A DNA stretch of 64,000 nt. Source: Vibrio hippocampi. Its GTDB lineage: Bacteria > Pseudomonadota > Gammaproteobacteria > Enterobacterales > Vibrionaceae. The position numbers were made by a program, and so were the translations under genes. The notes beneath the pieces were generated by a model. That model was not told the DNA's origin. It worked only from the letters and a program-made list of their open reading frames with translations, and ran no database searches. This document shows, in pieces, positions 54,611 to 62,368 of the stretch (the first letter of the stretch is position 1; every line of letters begins with the position of its first letter). The stretch spans positions 1,534,001 through 1,598,000 of the forward strand of contig NZ_CAKLCM010000003.1 of assembly GCF_921292975.1 (NCBI RefSeq), given 5' to 3'.

Positions 54611-55261
54611 CTAGGCTCGCTCGATGCCCGCTTCATCCTCTTCAACAATGTCTGTCTCCAAACTCGCTTGCTCAAGCCAGGTTTGTATCGCGGGGCTGCT
54701 GAGGACTTTTTGTTGGTACTGCTTTGCTAACGAGGATAAGGGGATGTCATAGGTTTGGAATCGTAATGCGACCGGGGCGTACATCGCATCAGCAATCGAC
54801 CAATCTCCAAACAACCAACCGGCACCATTTTCCGCCATCTGCTCAGACCAAATTGCGTCAATACGGGCAATCTCTTTTTCTGCATTAGCAGAGAGGCTCA
54901 CCACGCGCTTTGCTCTGCAATTCATCGGCAACTCATCGCGCAAGGCGAAAAAGCCTGAATGCATTTCACTAGCAAGAGAACGAGCCTTGGCTCGTTGACT
55001 CGGATCTTCAGGCCATCCTTTCCCTTGTAGGTGCTGCTCACTGACATATTCTAAAATCGCCAATGAGTCCCAAATCGGGGTATTGCCATCCACCAAGGTC
55101 GGCACTTTGGCTGTGGGTGTAATCGACTCAAGTTGCTGATAAAACTCATCGGTGAACAATTTCAGTTTGCACACCTCTACCGATAAGTTGTGCTGTGAAA
55201 AAATAAGCCAAGCTCGTAGTGACCAACTGGAATAGTTCTGGTTGCCGATAAATAACTTCAT
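54611..55261 (-). CDS. Glutathione S-transferase family protein
   Basis: This 216-residue GST has an N-terminal thioredoxin-like domain (MKLFIGNQNYSSWSLRAW with the SSWS active-site region; KVPTLVDGNTPIWDSLAILEY binds glutathione) and an alpha-helical C-terminal domain with GDWSIADAMYAPVA. ATG 55261 follows GGAGGT, and the longer open frame upstream is not needed. It is divergent from a LysR gene, a common arrangement for local regulation. Confidence 0.92.
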   Translation of the reverse strand: MKLFIGNQNYSSWSLRAWLIFSQHNLSVEVCKLKLFTDEFYQQLESITPTAKVPTLVDGNTPIWDSLAILEYVSEQHLQGKGWPEDPSQRAKARSLASEMHSGFFALRDELPMNCRAKRVVSLSANAEKEIARIDAIWSEQMAENGAGWLFGDWSIADAMYAPVALRFQTYDIPLSSLAKQYQQKVLSSPAIQTWLEQASLETDIVEEDEAGIERA

Positions 55262-55378
55262 GGTTACCTCCGCTGTCATCGTCGTAATGAATTGATTTTT
55301 AGCATAAGCAATGATTCTATTGACGACTAGCGCAAAGATTTGATGGAACCCATTTACACAATCGATGGATGGCAATTT

Positions 55379-56203
55379 ATGGATATTGAGGCACTACGTA
55401 GCTTCCTAGCATTTTCAGAAACCGGCAGCTTTACCCGTGCGGCCAAGCAGATTAACCGCACACAATCTGCATTTAGTGCGCAGATGAAAAAGTTGGAGAG
55501 TGAAACCCATACCAAGTTGTTTGAACGAGAGGGTCGAAATGTCATTCTGAGTGAATCTGGACTGGCACTTAAGGCGCGCGCAGAGCAGTTGGTTGCGTTG
55601 CACGATACGACGCTCAGTCAAATCAAGCGCTATCAAGATAAAACCTCGCTGCGCCTTGGTTGCCCTGAAGATTATAACGACACCATTCTTCCGCGTGTTA
55701 TTGAAAATATTATTGCCGCAGAACCGACTTGTTCCATCCAGATATTCAGTGAACCCAGTGCCAATTTAAGAGAGGCGCTAGACGCTGGTCAACTTGATGC
55801 GGCAATCGTGACTAGAGCTCCAGATAGCGAAGAGGGTTATTGGCTAGATAGCGACAAGGGGGTTTGGATTGCCAATGAAGCGTTTGATATTCAAACCCGC
55901 CCCCTGCCACTGGTTCTGTTCCAAAACGACTGTAAGTATCATGCTGCGGCCATTGATAGCCTGTCGAAGCAAGGGATTGACCATCATCTTGTCGCCTGTT
56001 GCAATACCGCTTCCGCACAACGAGCTATCGTCGCTCAAGGGTTGGGGGTCGGTGCGATGGGTAAGTTAAGCGTGAATAGGCAAGTCACTATTATTGATAG
56101 CTTACCCACGCTGCCATCGGTTGATATTGTATTGCTCACAGGTACAACGCCGCATCCCCTGCTGACACAGACGTTGATAAACAATCTATCATCGACAACT
56201 TGA
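55379..56203 (+). CDS. LysR-family transcriptional regulator
   Basis: This protein of 274 residues from ATG 55379 has an N-terminal helix-turn-helix (GSFTRAAKQINRTQSAFSAQMKKLE) and a C-terminal effector-binding domain. An in-frame ATG at 55340 adds 13 residues not typical of the family. It is divergent from the GST gene by 117 bp and may regulate it. A GNAT acetyltransferase gene follows 30 bp later. Confidence 0.9.
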   Translation: MDIEALRSFLAFSETGSFTRAAKQINRTQSAFSAQMKKLESETHTKLFEREGRNVILSESGLALKARAEQLVALHDTTLSQIKRYQDKTSLRLGCPEDYNDTILPRVIENIIAAEPTCSIQIFSEPSANLREALDAGQLDAAIVTRAPDSEEGYWLDSDKGVWIANEAFDIQTRPLPLVLFQNDCKYHAAAIDSLSKQGIDHHLVACCNTASAQRAIVAQGLGVGAMGKLSVNRQVTIIDSLPTLPSVDIVLLTGTTPHPLLTQTLINNLSSTT

Positions 56204-56233
56204 TGGCGTGGGCGATAGGATAAACAAAAAAGT

Positions 56234-56698
56234 ATGATCAAGATAAGAAAGTACCAGCACTGTGATGCCCGTGCGCTCTGGCAACTGAAACAGCAGACGA
56301 TTCGTCGCATTAACAGCCGTGACTATTCACTTACACAAGTGAGAGCTTGGGCGCCAGATGAGATTGACCCCGCAATCTGGCAAAAACGCGTGGATGGAAT
56401 GAATCCATTTATCGCGTTAATTGGTGATAAGATCGTCGGTTTTGCTGATCTTCAAGCGGATGGTTATATTGATCATTTTTTCTGTCATGCGGATCATCAA
56501 TCGGTCGGAGTAGGTCGAGCGCTGATGCAACAAATTCTCACGCAAGCCGATAACCAAAATATCGCTCGCTTATACTCCGCCGTTAGCTTAACCGCCAAGC
56601 CCTTCTATCAACACTTTGGCTTTCAGGTGGTTAAACAACAACAAGTCGAAACCCGAGGGGAGACGCTGACTAATTTCATTATGGAACGACGGTTGTGA
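56234..56698 (+). CDS. GNAT-family N-acetyltransferase
   Basis: This 154-residue protein has the acetyl-CoA-binding motif near residues 93-103 (HQSVGVGRALMQQIL) and the C-terminal FYQHFGFQVV strand. The substrate is unknown. It may be co-transcribed with the preceding LysR gene. Its first fifteen bases match those at 17758-17772 in the GATC-rich cluster, which may be chance. Confidence 0.92.
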   Translation: MIKIRKYQHCDARALWQLKQQTIRRINSRDYSLTQVRAWAPDEIDPAIWQKRVDGMNPFIALIGDKIVGFADLQADGYIDHFFCHADHQSVGVGRALMQQILTQADNQNIARLYSAVSLTAKPFYQHFGFQVVKQQQVETRGETLTNFIMERRL

Positions 56699-56705
56699 TA
56701 AAGCC

Positions 56706-56720
56706 CTTGATCATGCTTTC
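56706..56720 (-). repeat. Isolated copy of the 15-bp iteron-like repeat
   Basis: Read on the minus strand this is GAAAGCATGATCAAG, identical to copies at 17709 and 17877. It lies in the short gap after the GNAT gene, 5.6 kb from the end of rctB. Confidence 0.7.
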
Positions 56721-56787
56721 GTGTAAATCACCCCAGTATGGGGAATCTGCCGCAGGTACCTTATCGTAGTGACTTCAACCGTCACAG

Positions 56788-56814
56788 AAAAAGGAAGCGA
56801 ACTCGCTTCCTTTT
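56788..56814. terminator. Bidirectional terminator between the GNAT and gadB genes
   Basis: AAAAGGAAGCGA (56789-56800) and TCGCTTCCTTTT (56803-56814) form a long stem with a tight loop, serving both convergent genes. Confidence 0.88.
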
Positions 56815-56837
56815 GGACTCAATTTACCGTTATGAGG

Positions 56838-58217
56838 TTAACACTTATGCGAGTGTTTATGGTGTCCATGCAGAGCAGGAGGCGTGGCGGTACCACCATG
56901 CTGCTCAAGATAATCACAAGCTGCAATAATATCCTCAGCGAGATCGTTTATTGCCGTTCGATTCAAATGGGGGCGAACCACAATACGCAGTGACACCACA
57001 CTTTCCGCATTAGGCGGCATAGAATAAGCCGATAACACCCAACCCTTTTCACGAACCTTATAAGAGACGTCAAACCCGTTAAACTTGGTTGCTTTATCAC
57101 TCAAAGTCAACGCTACTACAGGGATCCGCTGCGTCTGATTCATTACCGCAAAATAGCCACTATCAATCAGTCGTTGGCGCAAATGCAGGGTGTTCTCCAT
57201 CGTGAGTTCCATTATGCGTTTGTAGCCATGGAACCCATAACGTAAGAATTGGTAGGCTTGCGCTATGATGGGTGCGGCATTGCGACTGAAGTTCAGCGTT
57301 GCCGTCGGTGACTCCCCACCCAAATAGTTGACATAAAACACCAACTCTTCGTTGAAAATCGATCTATCACGAAATACAACCCAACCTAATCCCGGGTTCA
57401 CTAAACCAAACTTATGCCCCGACGCATTAATGGATTGTACCCGTGGCAACCTAAAGTCCCACTCGTAGTCTGGATAGAGAAAGGGGTTCACAAATCCGCC
57501 GGAAGCCCCATCAATATGCATAGGTATCGATTGACCCGTCTGTTTCTCATACTCATCTAACCAATCATGAATACCTTGAATGTCGTCATCTTCGCCAGTA
57601 AATGTCTGCCCCGCAATGGCAACCACACAAATGGTGTTTTCATCGACGTATTGCTCTAAATGTTCTGCCGTTAAACAGTAATTGCCCGGCTCTAAAGGAA
57701 CAATGCGCGGCTCTACATCGAAGTACTTCATAAACTTCTTCCAGACAATTTGCACATTACCGCCAGTCACCACGTTCGGTCTTGAGCCATCTTTGCCCTC
57801 AGCCTGACGTTGTTCTCGCCAATTCCACTTATGAGCCAGCCCTGCCAACATACAAGCCTCTGAGCTACCGATGGTCGCCGCACCGTACGGCTCACAATCT
57901 TTTGGACCATTCCAAAGGTCGTGCAGCATACTGACCATTTTCTGCTCTAAATCATAGCTCTTAGGATACATGTCATGGTCAACGTAATTGACATGAGAAT
58001 GAGCCATTTCTAACTCTTTCAACTCAGGTTCAACGAAGGTCGTGACAAAACTGGACAGGTTTAACATCGGATTGGCATCAGTCCACATATGAGCCTCAAC
58101 CTGAGCTTTTGCCGCTCTGGCGCAAACCCCCTCTTTGGGAAATTCCCCTCCATAGATCTGCCTCTGAAAGTCTTCATACATAGAAATATTGCCATCAAAA
58201 TCCTTAGAGTTGGGCAT
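56838..58217 (-). CDS. gadB: Glutamate decarboxylase
   Basis: This 459-residue PLP-dependent group II decarboxylase makes GABA from glutamate and consumes a proton. PLP Lys is in NASGHKFG (near residue 269). Other words: NLSSFVTTFVEPE, TIGSSEACMLAGLAHKW, HIDGASGGFVNPF and FSRNAAPIIAQAYQF. The C-terminus ends with a His-rich tail (GHHKHSHKC), recalling the C-terminal His that closes the active site in E. coli GadB. No glutamate/GABA antiporter gene lies in the window. Confidence 0.95.
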   Translation of the reverse strand: MPNSKDFDGNISMYEDFQRQIYGGEFPKEGVCARAAKAQVEAHMWTDANPMLNLSSFVTTFVEPELKELEMAHSHVNYVDHDMYPKSYDLEQKMVSMLHDLWNGPKDCEPYGAATIGSSEACMLAGLAHKWNWREQRQAEGKDGSRPNVVTGGNVQIVWKKFMKYFDVEPRIVPLEPGNYCLTAEHLEQYVDENTICVVAIAGQTFTGEDDDIQGIHDWLDEYEKQTGQSIPMHIDGASGGFVNPFLYPDYEWDFRLPRVQSINASGHKFGLVNPGLGWVVFRDRSIFNEELVFYVNYLGGESPTATLNFSRNAAPIIAQAYQFLRYGFHGYKRIMELTMENTLHLRQRLIDSGYFAVMNQTQRIPVVALTLSDKATKFNGFDVSYKVREKGWVLSAYSMPPNAESVVSLRIVVRPHLNRTAINDLAEDIIAACDYLEQHGGTATPPALHGHHKHSHKC

Positions 58218-58308
58218 CGCTTGTCTCCTTAACGTTAACGTTGAAGCTGCTGGTCATTATGTTTGAAAGGCAAAAACAGCGTGACTCTTTGCTTAATAAA
58301 ACAAAGAC

Positions 58309-58358
58309 TTATACCCAAGCTACCTCAAGGTGAAGAATTCAGAAGTAGTGTGGGTATA
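58309..58358. repeat. Dispersed Vibrio-type palindromic repeat, copy 2
   Basis: TATACCCAAGCTACCTCAAG (58309-58328) opens the element and GTGTGGGTATA closes it. It is related to 4574-4624 but with a less perfect stem. It lies in the 303-bp interval between gadB and the metallopeptidase gene, which otherwise holds only promoter sequence. Confidence 0.65.
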
Positions 58359-58520
58359 TCGCTAATACAGTAATCAGTATAGACGGTGAGAAAATTTGAC
58401 TTGATAAATCTTCGACAACCTCGCAAACCTCCATTAGCAAGCCCTGTTTTTGAATAAATCATAAAGATGGCTTGCTTGCGTCTTATACTTATTCAAGCGC
58501 AGTAACAATGGAGAACCACT

Positions 58521-59348
58521 ATGGTGCAGGTGTTACGCATACCCAATAGGATCAAGCGTTTTAAAGTGGGACTCTCTAAGAGGTTGATATTAACTGCCCT
58601 TTGGTCTGCATTTTCCTTCGCCAACCAAGATCAAATACAGATCGACTATCAAGTCGCCGTCACTACCATTGATAAGCAAGCGCAAGAAGCGATCACCAGC
58701 AGTGGTGTCTCCGAATCCGTGAGAGACTTAGCCGATCGCTATTTTCGCTTTCATCAACCATTGCGTATTATTTTTGGTGGGGATGAAGGACCACTTTATG
58801 ATACCGATCAACATCAAGTATTGATCCCCTACTCTTTCTATATTGAATCGCTCAATTACTTCCTTGAGTACGCAGAGAGAGCGCAAACTGATGCTGAACA
58901 AGGGGCATTAGACACCCTACTTCATACGCTTTTGCACGAAGTCGGTCATGCTTATATCGCTGACCACCGCCTGCCTGTGCTTGGTAAGGAAGAGGATGCT
59001 GTCGATAACTTTGCCGCCATCATAATGCTCAATTATATCGAGTATGGCGATTTGGCTGCGATCAATGCGGCAGATATGTTTGCACTAGAGTCTGAGGGGA
59101 GACCGAACTACTACCAATCGTATGAATACATTGGAGAGCATAGCTTTGACCTACAAAGGTATTTTAGTACTCTTTGCTTAGTCTATGGTAGCGATCCTGA
59201 AGCTCACTCAGAGTTACTAAACGAGATAGAATCCGAGCTTAGAGAAGAGAGACAGCAAGCGTGTATTGAGACTTTCTATGAAATCGATACTAATTGGAAA
59301 AAGATGCTTAGCGACCACTGGCTTGGAGCAAACCAACCCAAGTTATAG
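58521..59348 (+). CDS. DUF4344-family putative zinc metallopeptidase
   Basis: This 275-residue protein has an N-terminal hydrophobic export segment (about 21-34) and the zinc-protease motif HEVGH at 139-143, followed by LPVLGKEEDAVDNFA. The Glu in EEDAVD (157-162) is the probable third zinc ligand, and this spacing is the DUF4344 hallmark. GGAGAA precedes the ATG. It is expected to act in the envelope; its target is not known. It is a single gene. Confidence 0.85.
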   Translation: MVQVLRIPNRIKRFKVGLSKRLILTALWSAFSFANQDQIQIDYQVAVTTIDKQAQEAITSSGVSESVRDLADRYFRFHQPLRIIFGGDEGPLYDTDQHQVLIPYSFYIESLNYFLEYAERAQTDAEQGALDTLLHTLLHEVGHAYIADHRLPVLGKEEDAVDNFAAIIMLNYIEYGDLAAINAADMFALESEGRPNYYQSYEYIGEHSFDLQRYFSTLCLVYGSDPEAHSELLNEIESELREERQQACIETFYEIDTNWKKMLSDHWLGANQPKL

Positions 59349-59460
59349 TTGCCGCTAGTTTAGTCAAAAGCACAAACACGATAAGAGTGGTCAGTCGTTA
59401 TAACTCACCACTCTCCAACCGTGCTTTACAGTGTAAATGTCAGCAATGGTCTAAACTTTG

Positions 59461-60336
59461 TTATTTGTCAGCGTCCGCTCGGATCGCTTTCAACAATACG
59501 GAAGTGTCAGAACGCGACTCTCCTTGCTGTGACAGTTGTTTGTAACGCTCTAAACTTTGCTCTGTCAAAGGTAATTGCAGCCCTTGGCGACTCGCCTCAT
59601 CGATACAAAAACCGAGATCTTTAATCATCCAATCGATGGCAAAACCAAAATCAAATTTATCTTGCGCCATCGTGTTGGCTCGATTTTCCATCTGCCAAGA
59701 GCCCGCTGCGCCATTTTTAAGGCAATCCACTAACGCCGGGATATTTAGCCCACTTTTTTGCGCAAGTAATAACCCTTCCGATAGCCCCGTTAATACACCG
59801 GCTATACAGATCTGATTAACCATCTTAGCTCGCTGTCCCTGTCCCACAGCACCCATTAGCACGGACGATTTACCATAGGCAGCAAATACTGGTTGAAGCT
59901 GTTCAAAGGTTGCCTCATCACCGCCACACATGATGGTAAGACCCCCGTTTTCAGCGCCCGCTTGCCCACCAGAGACCGGAGCATCCATAAAACCGATTCC
60001 ACGCGCTTGTGCTGCCTTGGAGAGCTCCTCTGCCAGTTCAGCAGATGTCGTGGTGTGATCAACGAGTATGGCACCGGACTTCATATGAGAGATAGCTCCA
60101 GAGTCTGCCGTGGTCATTTGACGCACATCGTCGTCATTGCCAACACAAACCGCGACGACATCGGCATCCTGTACACATTCAGCAATGGTCACACAATGAC
60201 GACCGCCAAATTCATTTGACCAGCGAACGGCTTTTTCCGTCGTGCGGTTAAATACGAAAACCTCAAATCCGGCCTGAACTAAATGACCCGCCATTGGATA
60301 CCCCATCACGCCCAAACCGATAAAACTCACTTTCAC
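59461..60336 (-). CDS. NAD(P)-dependent beta-hydroxyacid dehydrogenase (3-hydroxyisobutyrate dehydrogenase family)
   Basis: This 291-residue enzyme has an N-terminal Rossmann motif GLGVMGYPMAGHL, substrate-binding DAPVSGGQAGAENGGLTIMCGG, and the catalytic Lys in AKMVNQICIAGVL. The family includes 3-hydroxyisobutyrate dehydrogenase and tartronate semialdehyde reductase; no neighbours of either pathway are present, so the substrate is unclear. Confidence 0.92.
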   Translation of the reverse strand: MKVSFIGLGVMGYPMAGHLVQAGFEVFVFNRTTEKAVRWSNEFGGRHCVTIAECVQDADVVAVCVGNDDDVRQMTTADSGAISHMKSGAILVDHTTTSAELAEELSKAAQARGIGFMDAPVSGGQAGAENGGLTIMCGGDEATFEQLQPVFAAYGKSSVLMGAVGQGQRAKMVNQICIAGVLTGLSEGLLLAQKSGLNIPALVDCLKNGAAGSWQMENRANTMAQDKFDFGFAIDWMIKDLGFCIDEASRQGLQLPLTEQSLERYKQLSQQGESRSDTSVLLKAIRADADK

Positions 60337-60432
60337 TGCAATTCTCCTTAATGTTGGTTTAGCTCTGTTTTATTCAACAAAGCTTATCGAACAAAGCTTA
60401 ATGGACTAGGCTTCATGAACAAAGTTCTATGA

Positions 60433-60466
60433 ACAAAAAAAAAGCCAGCATTAAAAGCTGGCTTTG
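60433..60466 (-). terminator. Terminator after the YebC-family gene
   Basis: AAAGCCAGC (60441-60449) and GCTGGCTTT (60457-60465) form a perfect stem, and the minus strand continues into a long T run. Confidence 0.93.
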
Positions 60467-60485
60467 ATAACGAGTTAGCAAATAC

Positions 60486-61202
60486 TTACTGTTCAGCGTT
60501 GTGATACACCTGTTGAACATCATCGCAATCGTCAAGCATGTCCAAGAACTTCTGGAATTTTTCCTCATCTTCGCCAGCAATTGCCGTGTGCGTTGATGGT
60601 ACAAAAGTGATTTCTTCGACATCTAAGGTGAGATCTGGGTATTCAGCATTCAGCGCTGTTTTCGCCTTAAAGAACTCAGTATGAGGAGCGAATACGGTGA
60701 TCACACCCTCTTCCAGCTCGATATCCGCGACGTCAACGTCAGCCATCATTAAAGCTTCTAATACTGATTCTTCATCTTCACCTTTAAACTGGAATACAGC
60801 TTGGTGAGCAAACATGTGTGCTACCGTACCAGGGCTACCAATTTTAGCACCGGTCTTAACAAAGCATTGGCGTACATCTTGGAACGTACGGTTACCGTTG
60901 TCGGTCAGACAGTCAACGATAACGCTAACACCACCAGGACCAAAGCCTTCGTAACGAGCTGGTTGGTAATCTTCACCGCCGCCACCGCTTGCTTTGTCTA
61001 GCGCTTTGTCAATAACGTGAGCAGGAACTTGATCTCTTTTCGCTTTAGCAATTAGGTGCTTAAGCGAAAGATTCATTTCTGGATCACAGCCACCATTCTT
61101 CGCTAATACGTAAATTTCTTTACCGTATTTAGAATAAACTTTAATTTTTGCGCCTTGAGTCTTGGCCATTGAGGCTTTGCGCACTTCAAAACTTCTTCCC
61201 AT
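60486..61202 (-). CDS. YebC/PmpR-family protein (YeeN-like)
   Basis: This 238-residue member of the YebC/DUF28 family has the conserved [47 protein letters not shown] and a C-terminal [23 protein letters not shown]. The length and the N-terminus MGRSFEVRK fit the shorter YeeN type better than YebC itself. Family members are reported as regulators or as translation factors easing ribosome stalling. GAGAGA lies before the ATG, and codon bias is strong. Confidence 0.9.
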   Translation of the reverse strand: MGRSFEVRKASMAKTQGAKIKVYSKYGKEIYVLAKNGGCDPEMNLSLKHLIAKAKRDQVPAHVIDKALDKASGGGGEDYQPARYEGFGPGGVSVIVDCLTDNGNRTFQDVRQCFVKTGAKIGSPGTVAHMFAHQAVFQFKGEDEESVLEALMMADVDVADIELEEGVITVFAPHTEFFKAKTALNAEYPDLTLDVEEITFVPSTHTAIAGEDEEKFQKFLDMLDDCDDVQQVYHNAEQ

Positions 61203-61349
61203 CGGGATGTTCTCTCTAGTTTAAATTTTATCTAGGTCATGTCAGCGTTTCGAGATGAGCTGTCTGTTAATCAACATTCATCTTGAAACGCCAATATGTG
61301 ACTAGAATTTTAGTAAAGGCAATTCAATTATCGCAAACACAGGCTTGAT

Positions 61350-61559
61350 TTACATAACACCCATAAGGCGCTTGTGCTTCTCTATGCACTGCTCAAACCA
61401 AGCTTTCTCACCATCATCATTAATCTTGAGCATCTGCTCACGTACCGCTTCTGGGCCCGCTTTCGCTTCTTTCATCTGCCAAACCACGAACGATGCTTGT
61501 TTCTCAAGCTCGATCTTGTTTTTTTCATCAGGTGGCAGCAATGACAAATTATGAGACAT
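61350..61559 (-). CDS. DUF3283-family small protein
   Basis: This 69-residue cytoplasmic protein starts MSHNLSLLPPDEKNKIELEKQA. I chose ATG 61559 because this is how Vibrio DUF3283 proteins begin, to my recollection; the open frame extends 21 codons further upstream. It is probably helical and rich in Glu/Lys. Function is unknown. It is one of a set of short genes lying beside rctB. Confidence 0.75.
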   Translation of the reverse strand: MSHNLSLLPPDEKNKIELEKQASFVVWQMKEAKAGPEAVREQMLKINDDGEKAWFEQCIEKHKRLMGVM

Positions 61560-61707
61560 AGCACTGTGGTTGGTTAAATAAGTTAGGGACGAAATATACC
61601 ACCGATAAAGCCCCAAACTCAAATATCACTGTTGTTTAAGATGAAACACTGGTTTGAGATGAAAAAAAGGGTGGTCAGTACCACCCTCTACTCTATTCAC
61701 GAGTCAT

Positions 61708-61908
61708 TTAGTGAATAAGCCCCAAATCCTTGGCTTCTTCTATGGTTAATCCGCTTTCTCGGATCTCTCTTAATGCCTCGATGCGACGTCGCGCTTGCAC
61801 TGATTTTGTTTGAGATGAAGGACGTGATTCTTCCTTGATATCGTCTGCATTATCCCACTTAGTTTTAATGGCCGTCATTTCATCATGATCGATAGAATTT
61901 ATAGACAT
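61708..61908 (-). CDS. Small hypothetical protein next to rctB
   Basis: This 66-residue protein begins MSINSIDHDEMTAIKTKWD and ends EAKDLGLIH. ATG 61908 has a perfect GGAGGT four bases upstream, which decides the start over the ATG four codons earlier. The C-terminal half is a charged helix (ARRRIEALREIRESGLTIEE). I do not recognise a function. It is well placed to be a conserved neighbour of rctB. Confidence 0.75.
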   Translation of the reverse strand: MSINSIDHDEMTAIKTKWDNADDIKEESRPSSQTKSVQARRRIEALREIRESGLTIEEAKDLGLIH

Positions 61909-62368
61909 TAGCACCTCCACAATAACCCATCTGGGGATTCCTAATCTGTAGCAAATCCGCCCTAGCCTGTTAAGCGTTAGAGTTTAAGAATGTGATAAAA
62001 CGATAATTTTTGGAAAGCAAATTTGAGAATAATTGATAGCTTTTGATATTTGCTGCAACTGGCGCTACAGTGAAAAAATTAGCCGCAAAAACTGGACTTT
62101 GATCCAGATCCAATTCTGCTGTCAATCGCCCCCTTACTCATTGTGATCAACACGCAAAAAAAAAGCGAGCCCATAGGACTCGCAAAAATATCAGAATGAA
62201 TGTAACAATATGAACCAATCTAAGCATGTGATAGAAAGGTCTAAAGGTTGTCTATTCGCGAAATATCTTAGCGCCCACTTCGCCGCACATTGTCAAAGCC
62301 GTGTCAGCCATACCGTACAATCATCAATAAAAAGCAACAGAGTGTAACTGAATGTTATGTCGCACTAT
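61909..62368. other. Non-coding interval downstream of rctB
   Basis: This 460-bp interval holds the rctB 3' region, a terminator at 62156-62183 and the promoter of the small gene at 61908. Two GATC sites sit near 62093-62110 and one near 62145, none in an ATGATCAAG context. No gene seen. Confidence 0.5.
62156..62183 (-). terminator. Probable rctB terminator
   Basis: GCGAG (62165-62169) and CTCGC (62179-62183) form a short stem. The A run at 62156-62164 gives a T tract on the minus strand. It lies about 185 bp after the rctB stop. Confidence 0.7.

Noticed and set aside
59384..59414. Inverted repeat AGAGTGGT...ACCACTCT after the metallopeptidase gene
   Set aside because: Long loop and no T tract; too weak to call a terminator.
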